From Miltoncostaea sp963823515 (GTDB taxonomy: Bacteria > Actinomycetota > Thermoleophilia > Miltoncostaeales > Miltoncostaeaceae), in assembly GCA_963823515.1 (NCBI GenBank), contig CAWGMB010000008.1:1-64000 (forward strand): a DNA stretch of 64,000 nt, in the 5' to 3' direction. Below, piece after piece: positions 29,290 to 37,005 of this stretch. Position 1 is the first letter of the stretch; the number at the start of each line of letters is the position of its first letter. The notes under the pieces are model-generated. The model made no database searches. It was not told where the DNA came from and saw nothing but the letters and a program-made list of their open reading frames with translations. Made by a program: the position numbers and the translations under genes.

Positions 29290-30124
29290 TCATCCTGCGG
29301 TCGCGGTAGATGCGGCCGCCGGTCTGGCACACGGGGCAGTAGACCAGGTCGTACTCGTTGAAGGCGACGTGCTCCAGCCGCGTTCCGCAGCGCAGGCAGG
29401 GCTCGCCGTGATGCCCGTGAACCGCGGTGACCCGGGTCTCCTTGTTGGGCATCTCGGTGGAGATGCGCCCGCGGGCGCGATCCAGGGCCTGGATGAGCAC
29501 GGCGTCGGCCGCCTGCGCGAGGCGCCCCCGCGCCGCGTCGTCGAGCGAGGCGGCGCGGGCGAACGGGGCGAGGCGCGCCGCCCACATGATGTCGCTGGCG
29601 TAGGCCCGCCCGATGCCCGCGACCCGGCGGCCGTCGCGCAGCGCCGTGTGCAGCACCGCGCCCTCGCCGCCGAGGGCGTCGCGCCAGCCCTCGGCCGTGA
29701 GGCCGATGGGCTCGGGTCCGAGGCGGGTGAGCGGGCGGTGCGCTGCGAGCCCCGCGTCGTCGAGCACGTGGACCGACGCCCGGCGCGTGGACGACAGCTC
29801 CCGCAGGCGCAGCGCCTGCGCGTCCTCGAGGTCGATGTCGAGGGAGGCCGTGCGCGCGGGGCGCCCGGCGGGCTTGGGTACGAGCGAGAGCCGGCCCGCC
29901 TGCATCAGGTGGATCACGATGTGCAGGCCCCCCGCGACATCGATGCCGATCAGCTTCCCGCGACGCCAGACCCGCTCGATCGCCCCACCCGCGAGCGCCT
30001 CGACCGGCGGCTCGGCCGTCTTCAGCGTGGCCGGATGGTGCGCCCGCACGCGGTCGATCACCCGCCCGGCGAGCGCCCCGTCGAGACCCTCGGCGAGGGC
30101 CTGCAGCTCGGGGAGCTCAGGCAC
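29273..30124 (-). CDS. mutM: Formamidopyrimidine-DNA glycosylase (MutM/Fpg family)
   Basis: The 283-residue base-excision repair enzyme begins MPELPELQ, with Pro2 as the catalytic imine-forming residue and Glu3, and has the conserved Lys in WRRGKLIG. The C-terminus has a helix-two-turn-helix and a zinc finger (CLRCGTRLEHVAF, YCPVCQTGGRIYRDRR). It removes oxidised purines such as 8-oxoG. An Nei-type specificity cannot be ruled out. The start is GTG at 30124. It is divergent from the deoC operon and the two share the 30125-30159 promoter region. Confidence 0.9.
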   Translation of the reverse strand: MPELPELQALAEGLDGALAGRVIDRVRAHHPATLKTAEPPVEALAGGAIERVWRRGKLIGIDVAGGLHIVIHLMQAGRLSLVPKPAGRPARTASLDIDLEDAQALRLRELSSTRRASVHVLDDAGLAAHRPLTRLGPEPIGLTAEGWRDALGGEGAVLHTALRDGRRVAGIGRAYASDIMWAARLAPFARAASLDDAARGRLAQAADAVLIQALDRARGRISTEMPNKETRVTAVHGHHGEPCLRCGTRLEHVAFNEYDLVYCPVCQTGGRIYRDRRMSRLLG

Positions 30125-30146
30125 CGGCGCCGGTCGGAGCCGTCGC

Positions 30147-30152
30147 TATACT
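30147..30152 (+). promoter_or_regulatory. -10 box TATACT of the deoC-his-trp operon
   Basis: TATACT is the best -10 match in the window. It ends 7 nt before ATG 30160, so the transcript probably begins at the mini-ORF start. On the minus strand the same bases offer TATAGC for mutM. Confidence 0.65.
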
Positions 30153-30159
30153 CGCGCCG

Positions 30160-30192
30160 ATGAGCCTCACGCCACGCCCCGCGCGCTCCTGA
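30160..30192 (+). CDS. Ten-codon leaderless mini-ORF before deoC
   Basis: ATG 30160 opens a frame encoding MSLTPRPARS and stops at TGA 30190-30192. The last base of that stop is the first base of the deoC ATG (TGATG). Since the -10 box places transcription start at or near 30160, this frame would be translated first and could feed ribosomes into deoC by re-initiation. It has no Trp or His run, so classical attenuation is unlikely. It could also be a chance frame. Confidence 0.4.
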   Translation: MSLTPRPARS

Positions 30193-30893
30193 TGCGGGCC
30201 GAGGATCTCACCAAGACGCTCGACCTGAGCCTTCTGGCGCCGGACACCACCACCGAGGACGTCGAGAGGGCATGCCTCGCGGCCCGGGAGCACCACTTCG
30301 CGGCCCTCTGCTCGTACTCGCGCTTCGTGCCGCAGATGGTCGAGCTGCTGCGCGGCTGCGACGTCAAGACGTGCGCGGTGATCGACTTCCCCGGGGGCGA
30401 CTCCTCGGCGCTCGAGCGCGCGCAGGAGGCCGACCGCGCCGTGGCCGAGGGCGCCGACGAGCTCGACGTCGTCATGAACTACCGGGCAATGCTCGCGGGC
30501 GACTTCAAGGGGGTCCGTGACGACCTCGTTCGAGTGGTCCGGGCGGTGCGCGGCCGGGCGGCCAACGACGCCCGCGGTGACGTGCTCGTGAAGGTCATCA
30601 TCGAGGCGCCGCTGCTCAACGACAAGGTCAAGAGGCTGGCCTGCAAGATCGTCGTCGACTCGGGCGCCGACTTCGCCAAGACCTGCACCGGCGCGGGGGG
30701 CACGCAGGCGACGGTGCACGACGTCGAGCTGATGCGGGACGCCCTGCCCGAGGGCGTCGGGGTCAAGGCGTCCGGCGGCGTGCGCACCCTCGAGGCGGTG
30801 CAGGCGATGATCGGCGCCGGCGCCGCGCGCGTCGGCACGTCCGCCGCCGTGGCGGTCATGGCCGAGCTGGCCGAGCTCAACGGGAACTCCTGA
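30192..30893 (+). CDS. deoC: Deoxyribose-phosphate aldolase
   Basis: The 233-residue class I aldolase has LTKTLDLSLLAPDTTTEDVE at the N-terminus, KVIIEAPLL, the Schiff-base Lys in DFAKTCTGAGG and VGVKASGGVRTLEA with the second active-site Lys. It splits deoxyribose-5-phosphate into glyceraldehyde-3-phosphate and acetaldehyde. It overlaps hisIE by one base and is the first large gene of an operon that continues into trp genes. Confidence 0.95.
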   Translation: MRAEDLTKTLDLSLLAPDTTTEDVERACLAAREHHFAALCSYSRFVPQMVELLRGCDVKTCAVIDFPGGDSSALERAQEADRAVAEGADELDVVMNYRAMLAGDFKGVRDDLVRVVRAVRGRAANDARGDVLVKVIIEAPLLNDKVKRLACKIVVDSGADFAKTCTGAGGTQATVHDVELMRDALPEGVGVKASGGVRTLEAVQAMIGAGAARVGTSAAVAVMAELAELNGNS

Positions 30894-31549
30894 TGGCGGC
30901 GGGCGACACGGGCGAGGAGACGGCGGGCGTGATCGAGCGGGTGCGCTTCAACGCCGACGGGCTGGTGCCCGCGGTGGTCCAGGACGCGGGCGACGGGCGG
31001 GTGCTGACACAGGCCTGGATGAACCGCGAGTCGCTCGAGCGCACGCTCGAGCGCGGCGAGACCTGGTTCTGGAGCCGCTCCCGCCGGGAGCTGTGGCACA
31101 AGGGGGCGACCAGCGGTAACACGCAGGCCGTCCGTTCGGTGAGCCTGGACTGCGACGGTGACGCGCTGCTCGTGCTGGTCGATCAGACCGGGGTGGCCTG
31201 CCACACCGGCGCCGCCACGTGCTTCCACGACCGCCTGGGCGACGAGGCCCCGGTGGAGCCCTTCGCCGCCCTGACCGACCTCGAGCGCACGATCGCCGAC
31301 CGCGCGGCCGCCGCCGATCCGGATTCGTCGTACACCGCGCGCCTGCTGGCCAAGGGCATCGACACCGTCTGCAAGAAGGTGGGGGAGGAGGCGACCGAGG
31401 TCGCCATCGCCGCCAAGGGGCGGGAGCACGACCAGGTCGTCTACGAGAGCGCCGACCTGCTGTTCCACCTCGCCGTGCTGTGGCGGGCCAGCGGCGTCAG
31501 CCTGGAGGAGGTTGCGGCCGAGCTCGCCTCGCGCCGCGCGCCGAAGTGA
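30893..31549 (+). CDS. hisI: Bifunctional phosphoribosyl-AMP cyclohydrolase / phosphoribosyl-ATP pyrophosphatase
   Basis: The 218-residue HisIE protein joins HisI (residues about 12-125: VLTQAWMNRESLERTLERGE, WHKGATSGNTQ, LVDQTGVACHTGAATCF) to HisE (about 128-218: LARLLAKGID-like segment ARLLAKGIDTVCKKVGEEAT). It performs the second and third steps of histidine synthesis. It sits between deoC and trpE, with overlaps of 1 and 4 nt. Confidence 0.95.
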   Translation: MAAGDTGEETAGVIERVRFNADGLVPAVVQDAGDGRVLTQAWMNRESLERTLERGETWFWSRSRRELWHKGATSGNTQAVRSVSLDCDGDALLVLVDQTGVACHTGAATCFHDRLGDEAPVEPFAALTDLERTIADRAAAADPDSSYTARLLAKGIDTVCKKVGEEATEVAIAAKGREHDQVVYESADLLFHLAVLWRASGVSLEEVAAELASRRAPK

Positions 31550-33072
31550 CCCGGCTGCGCCTGGACGCGCCCGCGCGGAGCGGGCAGATGGCCGTCTCGC
31601 CGAGCCTCGACGAGGCCCGCGCGATGGTCGGCGTCCACGGCCAGGTGCCGCTCGTCCACACCTACATCGCCGACTGCGAGACGCCGGTCAGCGCGTTCCT
31701 CAAGCTGCGCGACGGCGGCCCCGCCTTCCTGCTGGAGTCGGTCGAGCACGGCCGCCTCGGCCGCCACTCGATGATCGGCGTGCGCCCCCAGGCCGTCATC
31801 CGCGGCGCGGAAGGCGCCCTGAGGGTCACCGACGACCAGGGCGGGACGCGCGAGCTCGACGCCTCCGATCCCTTCGGCGCGGTCGAGGACCTCGTCCACT
31901 CGGTCCGGATGGCGCCGCCCAGCGAGCCCCTCGACTTCTGGGGCGGGGCGGTCGGCTTCTTCGGGTACGACCTCGTGCGCACCGTCGAGAACCTGCCCGG
32001 ACAGCCCGAGGACGACCTCGGCATCCCCGACCTGGTCGCGCTCGTCACCGGCCCCGTGGTCGTCTTCGACCACCTGCGCCGTTCCCTGACGATCGTCGCC
32101 CCCTGTCCCCTCGATCCGGAGGGCGACCTCGACGCGGCCTACCTGCGCACGGTCGCCACGCTGGCCGACCTCAAGGGGCGCCTGGCCGGGCCCGTGCCGC
32201 ACTCGGCCTCGCGGAGCGGCGACGCGATCCTCGGGCCGGTGACGAGCAACGTCAGCCGCGAGCGCTTCGAGTCGTCGGTGGAGCGGGTGCGCGAGTACAT
32301 CTTCGCCGGGGACGCCTTCCAGGTCGTGCCCTCCCAGCGCTTCTCGGCGCCGATGGACCTCGACCCGTTCTCCGTCTACCGCGGCCTGCGGACGGTCAAC
32401 CCGTCGCCCTACATGTACTTCCTGGAGACCGACGACGTGACCCTCGTCGGCTCGTCGCCCGAGATGCTGGTGAAGGTCGAGGACGGAGCGGTCGAGATGC
32501 ACCCGATCGCCGGCAGCCGGCCCCGCGGCGAGACCGAGGAGGAGGACGACCGGCTCTGCGAGGAACTGCTCGCCGACCCCAAGGAGCGCGCCGAGCACGT
32601 GATGCTCGTCGACCTCGGGCGCAACGACGTGGGTCGCGTTTCCCAGATCGGCTCGGTGCACGTGACCGACCTGATGGACGTGCGCCGCTACAGCCACGTC
32701 ATGCACATCGAGAGCTCGGTGGTGGGCCGCCTCGCCGAGGGTCGGAGGGCCTCCGACGCGCTGCGGGCCATCTTCCCGGCGGGAACCCTCTCGGGGGCCC
32801 CCAAGGTGCGCGCGATGGAGATCATCGACGAGCTCGAGACCACCAAGCGCGGCCCCTACGGCGGGGCCGTCGGCTGGCTCGGCTGGGACGGCGGCCTCGA
32901 CACCTGCATCACGATCCGCACCATCGTCTGTCGCGACGGCGTGGCCCACGTGCAGGCGGGCGCCGGCATCGTGGCCGACTCGGTCCCCGCGACCGAGTAC
33001 GAGGAGACCCAGAACAAGGCCGCCGCGCTCTTCCGCGCGATCGAGGTGGCCGCGGCGCAGAGCGACTGGTGA
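31546..33072 (+). CDS. trpE: Anthranilate synthase component I
   Basis: The 508-residue chorismate-binding enzyme makes anthranilate together with TrpG. It has the LLESVEHGRLGRHSMIGVRP N-terminal tryptophan-binding segment (LLES element of feedback inhibition), then SSPEMLVKVEDGAVEMHPIA, GSRPRGETEEED, DLGRNDVGRV, HIESSVVGRL and FPAGTLSGAPKVRAMEII. GTG 31546 overlaps the hisIE stop. ATG 31588 is an alternative. A three-hairpin structure follows the stop. Confidence 0.95.
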   Translation: MTRLRLDAPARSGQMAVSPSLDEARAMVGVHGQVPLVHTYIADCETPVSAFLKLRDGGPAFLLESVEHGRLGRHSMIGVRPQAVIRGAEGALRVTDDQGGTRELDASDPFGAVEDLVHSVRMAPPSEPLDFWGGAVGFFGYDLVRTVENLPGQPEDDLGIPDLVALVTGPVVVFDHLRRSLTIVAPCPLDPEGDLDAAYLRTVATLADLKGRLAGPVPHSASRSGDAILGPVTSNVSRERFESSVERVREYIFAGDAFQVVPSQRFSAPMDLDPFSVYRGLRTVNPSPYMYFLETDDVTLVGSSPEMLVKVEDGAVEMHPIAGSRPRGETEEEDDRLCEELLADPKERAEHVMLVDLGRNDVGRVSQIGSVHVTDLMDVRRYSHVMHIESSVVGRLAEGRRASDALRAIFPAGTLSGAPKVRAMEIIDELETTKRGPYGGAVGWLGWDGGLDTCITIRTIVCRDGVAHVQAGAGIVADSVPATEYEETQNKAAALFRAIEVAAAQSDW

Positions 33073-33079
33073 GCACGTC

Positions 33080-33225
33080 CTCCGATTCAGAGGCTTCGCG
33101 GCACTTCCCGGCCGCATCGCTACGCGATGCGGCGTCCTCGGCAGCCCCGATACTCCCGATATCGGGGCTGAGCTGCGTCCTTTCCTCGCGTGCAATTCGC
33201 TCGGGAATCGCACGCGAGGCTCTGG
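33080..33225 (+). promoter_or_regulatory. Three consecutive hairpins between trpE and trpG
   Basis: Hairpin 1 has 9 bp (33112-33120 with 33124-33132, loop TAC). Hairpin 2 has 11 bp (33142-33152 with 33160-33170). Hairpin 3 has 10 bp (33184-33193 with 33210-33219) with further pairing inside. The ends (about 33080-33092 with 33218-33230) are imperfectly complementary and include CCGAT-CAGAG. It lies inside an operon whose other junctions are tight. It could set the trpE/trpG ratio or be an inserted palindromic element. Confidence 0.6.
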
Positions 33226-33238
33226 ATCGGGGCACGAG

Positions 33239-33817
33239 ATGACCCCACGGGTGGTGCTGATCGACAACTACGACAGCTTCACCTACAACCTCGTCCAGTA
33301 CCTGGGCGAGCTGGGCGCCGAGGTGCTCGTGCACCGGCACGACGCCATCGACGTGGCGGGGATCGCCGCGCTGGGCCCGTCGCATCTGGTGATCTCCCCC
33401 GGGCCCAAGACGCCCGACGAGGCCGGGATCTCGGTGGACGCGATCCGCGAGTTGGCCGGCACGGTGCCGATCTTCGGCGTCTGCCTCGGCCACCAGGCCA
33501 TCGGGCGCGCCTTCGGGGGCGCCATCGTGCGCGGGCGCGAGCCGGTGCACGGCAAGACCAGCCAGATCCACCACGACGGGCGCTCGGTGTTCTCCGGACT
33601 GGATAACCCGATGGTCGCGACGCGCTACCACTCGCTGGTCATCGACCCGGCGCTCCCGCCCGACCTGGTGCGGACGGCCTGGTGCGACGGCGACGTCGTG
33701 ATGGGCGTGCGCCACCGGGAGCTGGCCGTCGAGGGCGTCCAGTTCCACCCCGAGTCGATCCTCACCGGGTCGGGGAAGGCCCTGCTCGCCAACTTCCTCA
33801 CCCTCTCGGCCGACTAG
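33239..33817 (+). CDS. trpG: Anthranilate synthase component II (glutamine amidotransferase)
   Basis: The 192-residue class I amidotransferase has LIDNYDSFTYNLVQYLGELG, SPGPKTPDEAG, the nucleophile Cys in FGVCLGHQAIG and the His-Glu pair in VEGVQFHPESILT. It supplies ammonia to TrpE. A PabA role for the same protein in folate synthesis is possible. Its TAG stop forms the start of the TAGGAT box before trpD. Confidence 0.94.
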   Translation: MTPRVVLIDNYDSFTYNLVQYLGELGAEVLVHRHDAIDVAGIAALGPSHLVISPGPKTPDEAGISVDAIRELAGTVPIFGVCLGHQAIGRAFGGAIVRGREPVHGKTSQIHHDGRSVFSGLDNPMVATRYHSLVIDPALPPDLVRTAWCDGDVVMGVRHRELAVEGVQFHPESILTGSGKALLANFLTLSAD

Positions 33818-33820
33818 GAT
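33815..33820 (+). promoter_or_regulatory. -10 box TAGGAT of trpD, built on the trpG stop codon
   Basis: TAGGAT lies exactly 6 nt before the trpD ATG. Its TAG is the trpG stop codon. This would give trpD-trpC a separate leaderless transcript. Confidence 0.55.
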
Positions 33821-33826
33821 CCGGCG

Positions 33827-34867
33827 ATGCCCGCAGCGGTGATCTCCGAATGCATCGACCTGGTCCTCGGCGGCGAGGACCTCACCCGGGACAGGGCGGC
33901 CGAGGCCCTCGAGGCGATCATGTCCGGCGAGGCCGGCGAGGCCCAGACCGCCGGCTTCCTGATCGCCCTGCGCGCCAAGGGCGAGACGGCCCAGGAGCTG
34001 GCGGGGCTGGCGCAGACCGTGCGCGCCCACGCCGAGCAGGTGACGCCGCCCACGGGCCCCTTCATCGACACCTGCGGCACCGGCGGCGGCCGGATGACCA
34101 CCTTCAACATCTCCACGACGGCGACGTTCGTCGCCGCGGGCGCGGGTGTGGCGATCGCAAAGCACGGCAACCGCTCCGCCACCTCGAAGTGCGGCAGCGC
34201 CGACGTGCTCGAGGCGCTGGGCGCCCGCATCGATCTGACGCCCGACGACGTCTCGCGCTGCCTCGAGGAGACCGGCCTGGGGTTCATGTTCGCCCCCACC
34301 CACCATCCCGCCTTCCGGCACATCGGCCCGGTGCGCCGGGCTCTGGGCGTGCGCACGATCTTCAACATGCTCGGGCCCCTGACCAATCCGGCGGGTGCGC
34401 CCCGCCAGCTTCTCGGCGTCGTCGATCCGGCCTACCTGCAGCGGATGGGAGAGGCGCTCGCGATGCTCGGCACCGAGCGGGCGCTGCTCGTGCACGGGCG
34501 CGACGGCCTGGACGAGGTGTCGACCGGAGCGATCACGGACGTGGCCGAGGTCGCGGACGGGCGCGTGCGCACGTCGACCATCGACCCGGCGGCCCTCGGG
34601 TTCGCCCCACCCGCCGAGTCGGCGCTCGCGGGAGGGGATCCGGCGTTCAACGCCCAGGTGCTGCGATCGGTGCTCGGCGGCGCGCCCGGCGGGGCCCGCG
34701 ACGTCGTCGTGATCAACGCCGCCGCCGCCATCTGGGTCGCCGGGGCGGCGCCGACGCTCGCCGCCGCGCTGCCGAAGGCGGAGGCCAGCATCGACGGCGG
34801 CGCCGCTGACGAGCGCCTCGACGCGTTCGTGGCCATCACCCGCCGGCTGGCCCCCGCCGCCGCGTAG
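33827..34867 (+). CDS. trpD: Anthranilate phosphoribosyltransferase
   Basis: The 346-residue enzyme transfers phosphoribose from PRPP to anthranilate. It has DTCGTGGGRMTTFNISTTAT (PRPP-binding CGTGGD-like loop, here GTGGGR), KHGNRSATSKCGSADVLEAL, FAPTHHPAFRHIGPVRRALG and NMLGPLTNPAGAPRQLLGV. The second Asp of GTGGD is replaced by Gly-Arg, which is worth noting, though the rest is intact. Confidence 0.93.
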   Translation: MPAAVISECIDLVLGGEDLTRDRAAEALEAIMSGEAGEAQTAGFLIALRAKGETAQELAGLAQTVRAHAEQVTPPTGPFIDTCGTGGGRMTTFNISTTATFVAAGAGVAIAKHGNRSATSKCGSADVLEALGARIDLTPDDVSRCLEETGLGFMFAPTHHPAFRHIGPVRRALGVRTIFNMLGPLTNPAGAPRQLLGVVDPAYLQRMGEALAMLGTERALLVHGRDGLDEVSTGAITDVAEVADGRVRTSTIDPAALGFAPPAESALAGGDPAFNAQVLRSVLGGAPGGARDVVVINAAAAIWVAGAAPTLAAALPKAEASIDGGAADERLDAFVAITRRLAPAAA

Positions 34868-34880
34868 GCTGTCGCGAGTC

Positions 34881-35657
34881 ATGCCGACCTTCCTCGAGAC
34901 CGTCGTCGAGCGTACCCAGGCCGGGCTGGCGGCCCGCATGCGCGAGGTGCCCGCCGCCGAGCTGGAGAGCCGCCTCGGCCCCGTGCGGCGCGGGCGGCCC
35001 TTCTCCGAGGCTCTGATCGCCGAGGGGATCTCGCTGATCGCGGAGATGAAGCGGGCGAGCCCGTCGCGCGGGCCGATCCGGCCCGAGGCGAGCGTCTCGG
35101 AGGTGGTCGAGGCCTACCAGCGCGCCGGCGCGCGCGCGGTCTCGGTGCTCACCGAGAGCGCATACTTCGGGGGCAGCCTGGGCGACCTGGTGGAGGCGCG
35201 CGCGGCCTGTGATCTGCCGCTGCTCCGCAAGGACTTCGTGGTCGATGAGTACCAGTTGCTCGAGGCGCGGGCGGCGGGCGCCGACGCGGTGCTCCTCATC
35301 GTCGCCGCCCTCGATCCGGACCGTCTCGGCGCGCTGATGGGCGCGGCGTCCGGCCTCGGCATGGACAGCCTCGTGGAGGTCCACGACGAGGACGAGGTGC
35401 GGGTGGCCGTGGACGCGGGCGCCGAGGTGCTCGGCATCAACAACCGCGACCTGCACAGCCTCGAGGTCGACCTCGAGACGACCTTCCGGCTGCTTGCCGA
35501 CGTGCCGGCCGGCACCGTCGTGGTGGCCGAGTCCGGGATCACCCGCTCCGAGGACGTCGAGAACCTGGAGAAGGCCGGGGTGGACGCGATCCTGGTGGGG
35601 GAGGCCCTGATGCGCTCCGACGATCCGGTCCGCGCGGTGCGCGAGCTGCTGGGGTAG
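34881..35657 (+). CDS. trpC: Indole-3-glycerol phosphate synthase
   Basis: The 258-residue TIM-barrel enzyme has LIAEMKRASPSRGPI with the catalytic Lys, SVLTESAYFGGSLGDL, LLRKDFVVDEYQLLEARAAG, GINNRDLHSLEVDLETT, VAESGITRSEDV and AILVGEALMR. trpF, trpB and trpA do not follow within this window, so the pathway genes are split. A TAGGCT box made from the trpD stop lies 10 nt before its ATG. Confidence 0.95.
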   Translation: MPTFLETVVERTQAGLAARMREVPAAELESRLGPVRRGRPFSEALIAEGISLIAEMKRASPSRGPIRPEASVSEVVEAYQRAGARAVSVLTESAYFGGSLGDLVEARAACDLPLLRKDFVVDEYQLLEARAAGADAVLLIVAALDPDRLGALMGAASGLGMDSLVEVHDEDEVRVAVDAGAEVLGINNRDLHSLEVDLETTFRLLADVPAGTVVVAESGITRSEDVENLEKAGVDAILVGEALMRSDDPVRAVRELLG

Positions 35658-35705
35658 GGGTCCGCGGGGCTCAAGGGCGCAGGCTCCCGAGCCGATGCGC
35701 ACGAC

Positions 35706-36338
35706 GTGAGCGTCGATTCCGCCTCCGGCCTGGCGAGCACCCTCGCCCGTATCCGTGAGATAACGGGTGGCACGGGCGCGATGGCGCCGGCGCCGACCTC
35801 CACGGCGACCTCCGCCGGCACGTCGTCGGCCACCGACTTCGCCACCGCCCTGAGCGGCGCGCGTGCCACCACGGCCGCCGCCGCGCCGACCTCCGGCCCG
35901 GCGTCCTCGGTCACCGGCGCCCAGCTCGATGAGTGGATGGCGAGGAAGAACCCCGGCTCGCCGCTGGTCGGCATGGGCGACGTCTTCGTCCGGGAGGGGC
36001 GCGCGAACGGCATCGACCCGCGCGCCCTGGTGGCGATCGCCCGGGCGGAGAGCTCCCTCGGGTCCGATCCGGGCGCCCGCGCGCGCAACAACGCCTTCGG
36101 GTGGGGGCCGACGCTGACGTTCGGCAGCTGGGAGGAGAACATCGCGACGGTCGCGAAGGGCCTGCGCTCGGGCTACCTCGACCAGGGGCTCACCAGCCTC
36201 GCCCAGATCCAGCGCAAGTACGCCCCGGTGGGCACCGCCAACGATCCCGCCAACCTGAACTCCAACTGGCTGCGCAACACCACGCTGCTCTACGGCGAGC
36301 TCGGCGGCGACCCGAACGGCTCCGTCGCGTTGCGCTGA
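35706..36338 (+). CDS. Lysozyme/glucosaminidase-like wall hydrolase
   Basis: The 210-residue protein has a low-complexity Ala/Thr/Ser N-terminal half, then a lysozyme-fold domain: VREGRANGIDPRALVAIARA then ESSLG with Glu115 as the likely catalytic acid, NNAFGWGP, FGSWEENIATVAKGLRSGYL and IQRKYAPVGTANDP. It probably cuts peptidoglycan. No clear signal peptide is visible from GTG 35706, so the start or the export route is uncertain. Confidence 0.7.
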   Translation: MSVDSASGLASTLARIREITGGTGAMAPAPTSTATSAGTSSATDFATALSGARATTAAAAPTSGPASSVTGAQLDEWMARKNPGSPLVGMGDVFVREGRANGIDPRALVAIARAESSLGSDPGARARNNAFGWGPTLTFGSWEENIATVAKGLRSGYLDQGLTSLAQIQRKYAPVGTANDPANLNSNWLRNTTLLYGELGGDPNGSVALR

Positions 36339-36396
36339 CGTTGCAGGACGACCGGCGCGACTGGCGAGTCGGGCGCCGGAGGACGATGATGACCCA

Positions 36397-36936
36397 ATGC
36401 GCCGACGCCGTCGATACGAGGTCGTGGTCGAGGGCCTCTCGGGCCAGGCGGCGTCCCAGCGGAGCGTGATCTCGGAGCACCGCTCCGAGGCCGACGCTCG
36501 CGCGGACGCGAGCCTGGAGCGCGCGCGGCTCGAGGTGATCTACGGCGACGCGGCGCGATCCTGGCGGATCCTCGTGGTGCGCGACGACGAGGTCATCGGC
36601 GTCGAGACCCCCCACGGCGGCGAGGAGCCGCGCCGCCGCGCCGCCGAGCGCGCGCCCCGGTCGCAGCCGCTGCCGCAGGCCGAGGAGCCGCTCCCGGAGG
36701 TGGAGGAGTCGGTGGTCGTCATCCGCCCCGAGGCGCTCCGCGACCCCGCTCCCGAGCCGCATGAGGAGGGGGTCGCCGCCGCCGATGCGTCACAAGAGCC
36801 CCCGGCGCCCGAGACCGATCGCCCCGGGCGCGTGCCCGACTGGCTGATCGCCCGCGTGGAGGAGTCGATCTCCCGCCAGCGCGACCGCACCTACGGCTCG
36901 TCCTCCCGCGACGACGACGACGCGCCCGGTCGCTGA
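36397..36936 (+). CDS. Hypothetical protein with an acidic tail
   Basis: The 179-residue soluble protein starts with five basic residues (RRRRR) and a beta-rich YEVVVEGLSG segment, has WRILVVRDDEVIGVETPHGG, and then a long Glu/Pro-rich disordered region ending in SSSRDDDDAPGR. No family recognised. GGAGGA lies about 13 nt upstream, a long spacing for a ribosome site. Codon use fits a real gene. Confidence 0.55.
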   Translation: MRRRRRYEVVVEGLSGQAASQRSVISEHRSEADARADASLERARLEVIYGDAARSWRILVVRDDEVIGVETPHGGEEPRRRAAERAPRSQPLPQAEEPLPEVEESVVVIRPEALRDPAPEPHEEGVAAADASQEPPAPETDRPGRVPDWLIARVEESISRQRDRTYGSSSRDDDDAPGR

Positions 36937-36993
36937 GGTCGCGCCTCTCGGATGACCCGCCCGGGGTGACCGCGGAGCGCGGGCGAGCCTCGC

Positions 36994-36999
36994 TACTCT
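36994..36999 (+). promoter_or_regulatory. -10 box TACTCT of the ResA/CcmH pair, leaderless type
   Basis: TACTCT ends 6 nt before GTG 37006, with no ribosome site in the gap. It favours 37006 over the overlapping GTG at 37004. Confidence 0.6.
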
Positions 37000-37005
37000 G
37001 ACGGT

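Noticed and set aside
33080..33238. Classical trp attenuator or T-box
   Set aside because: It lies after trpE rather than before it, there is no Trp-rich leader peptide, and no T-box motif is seen.
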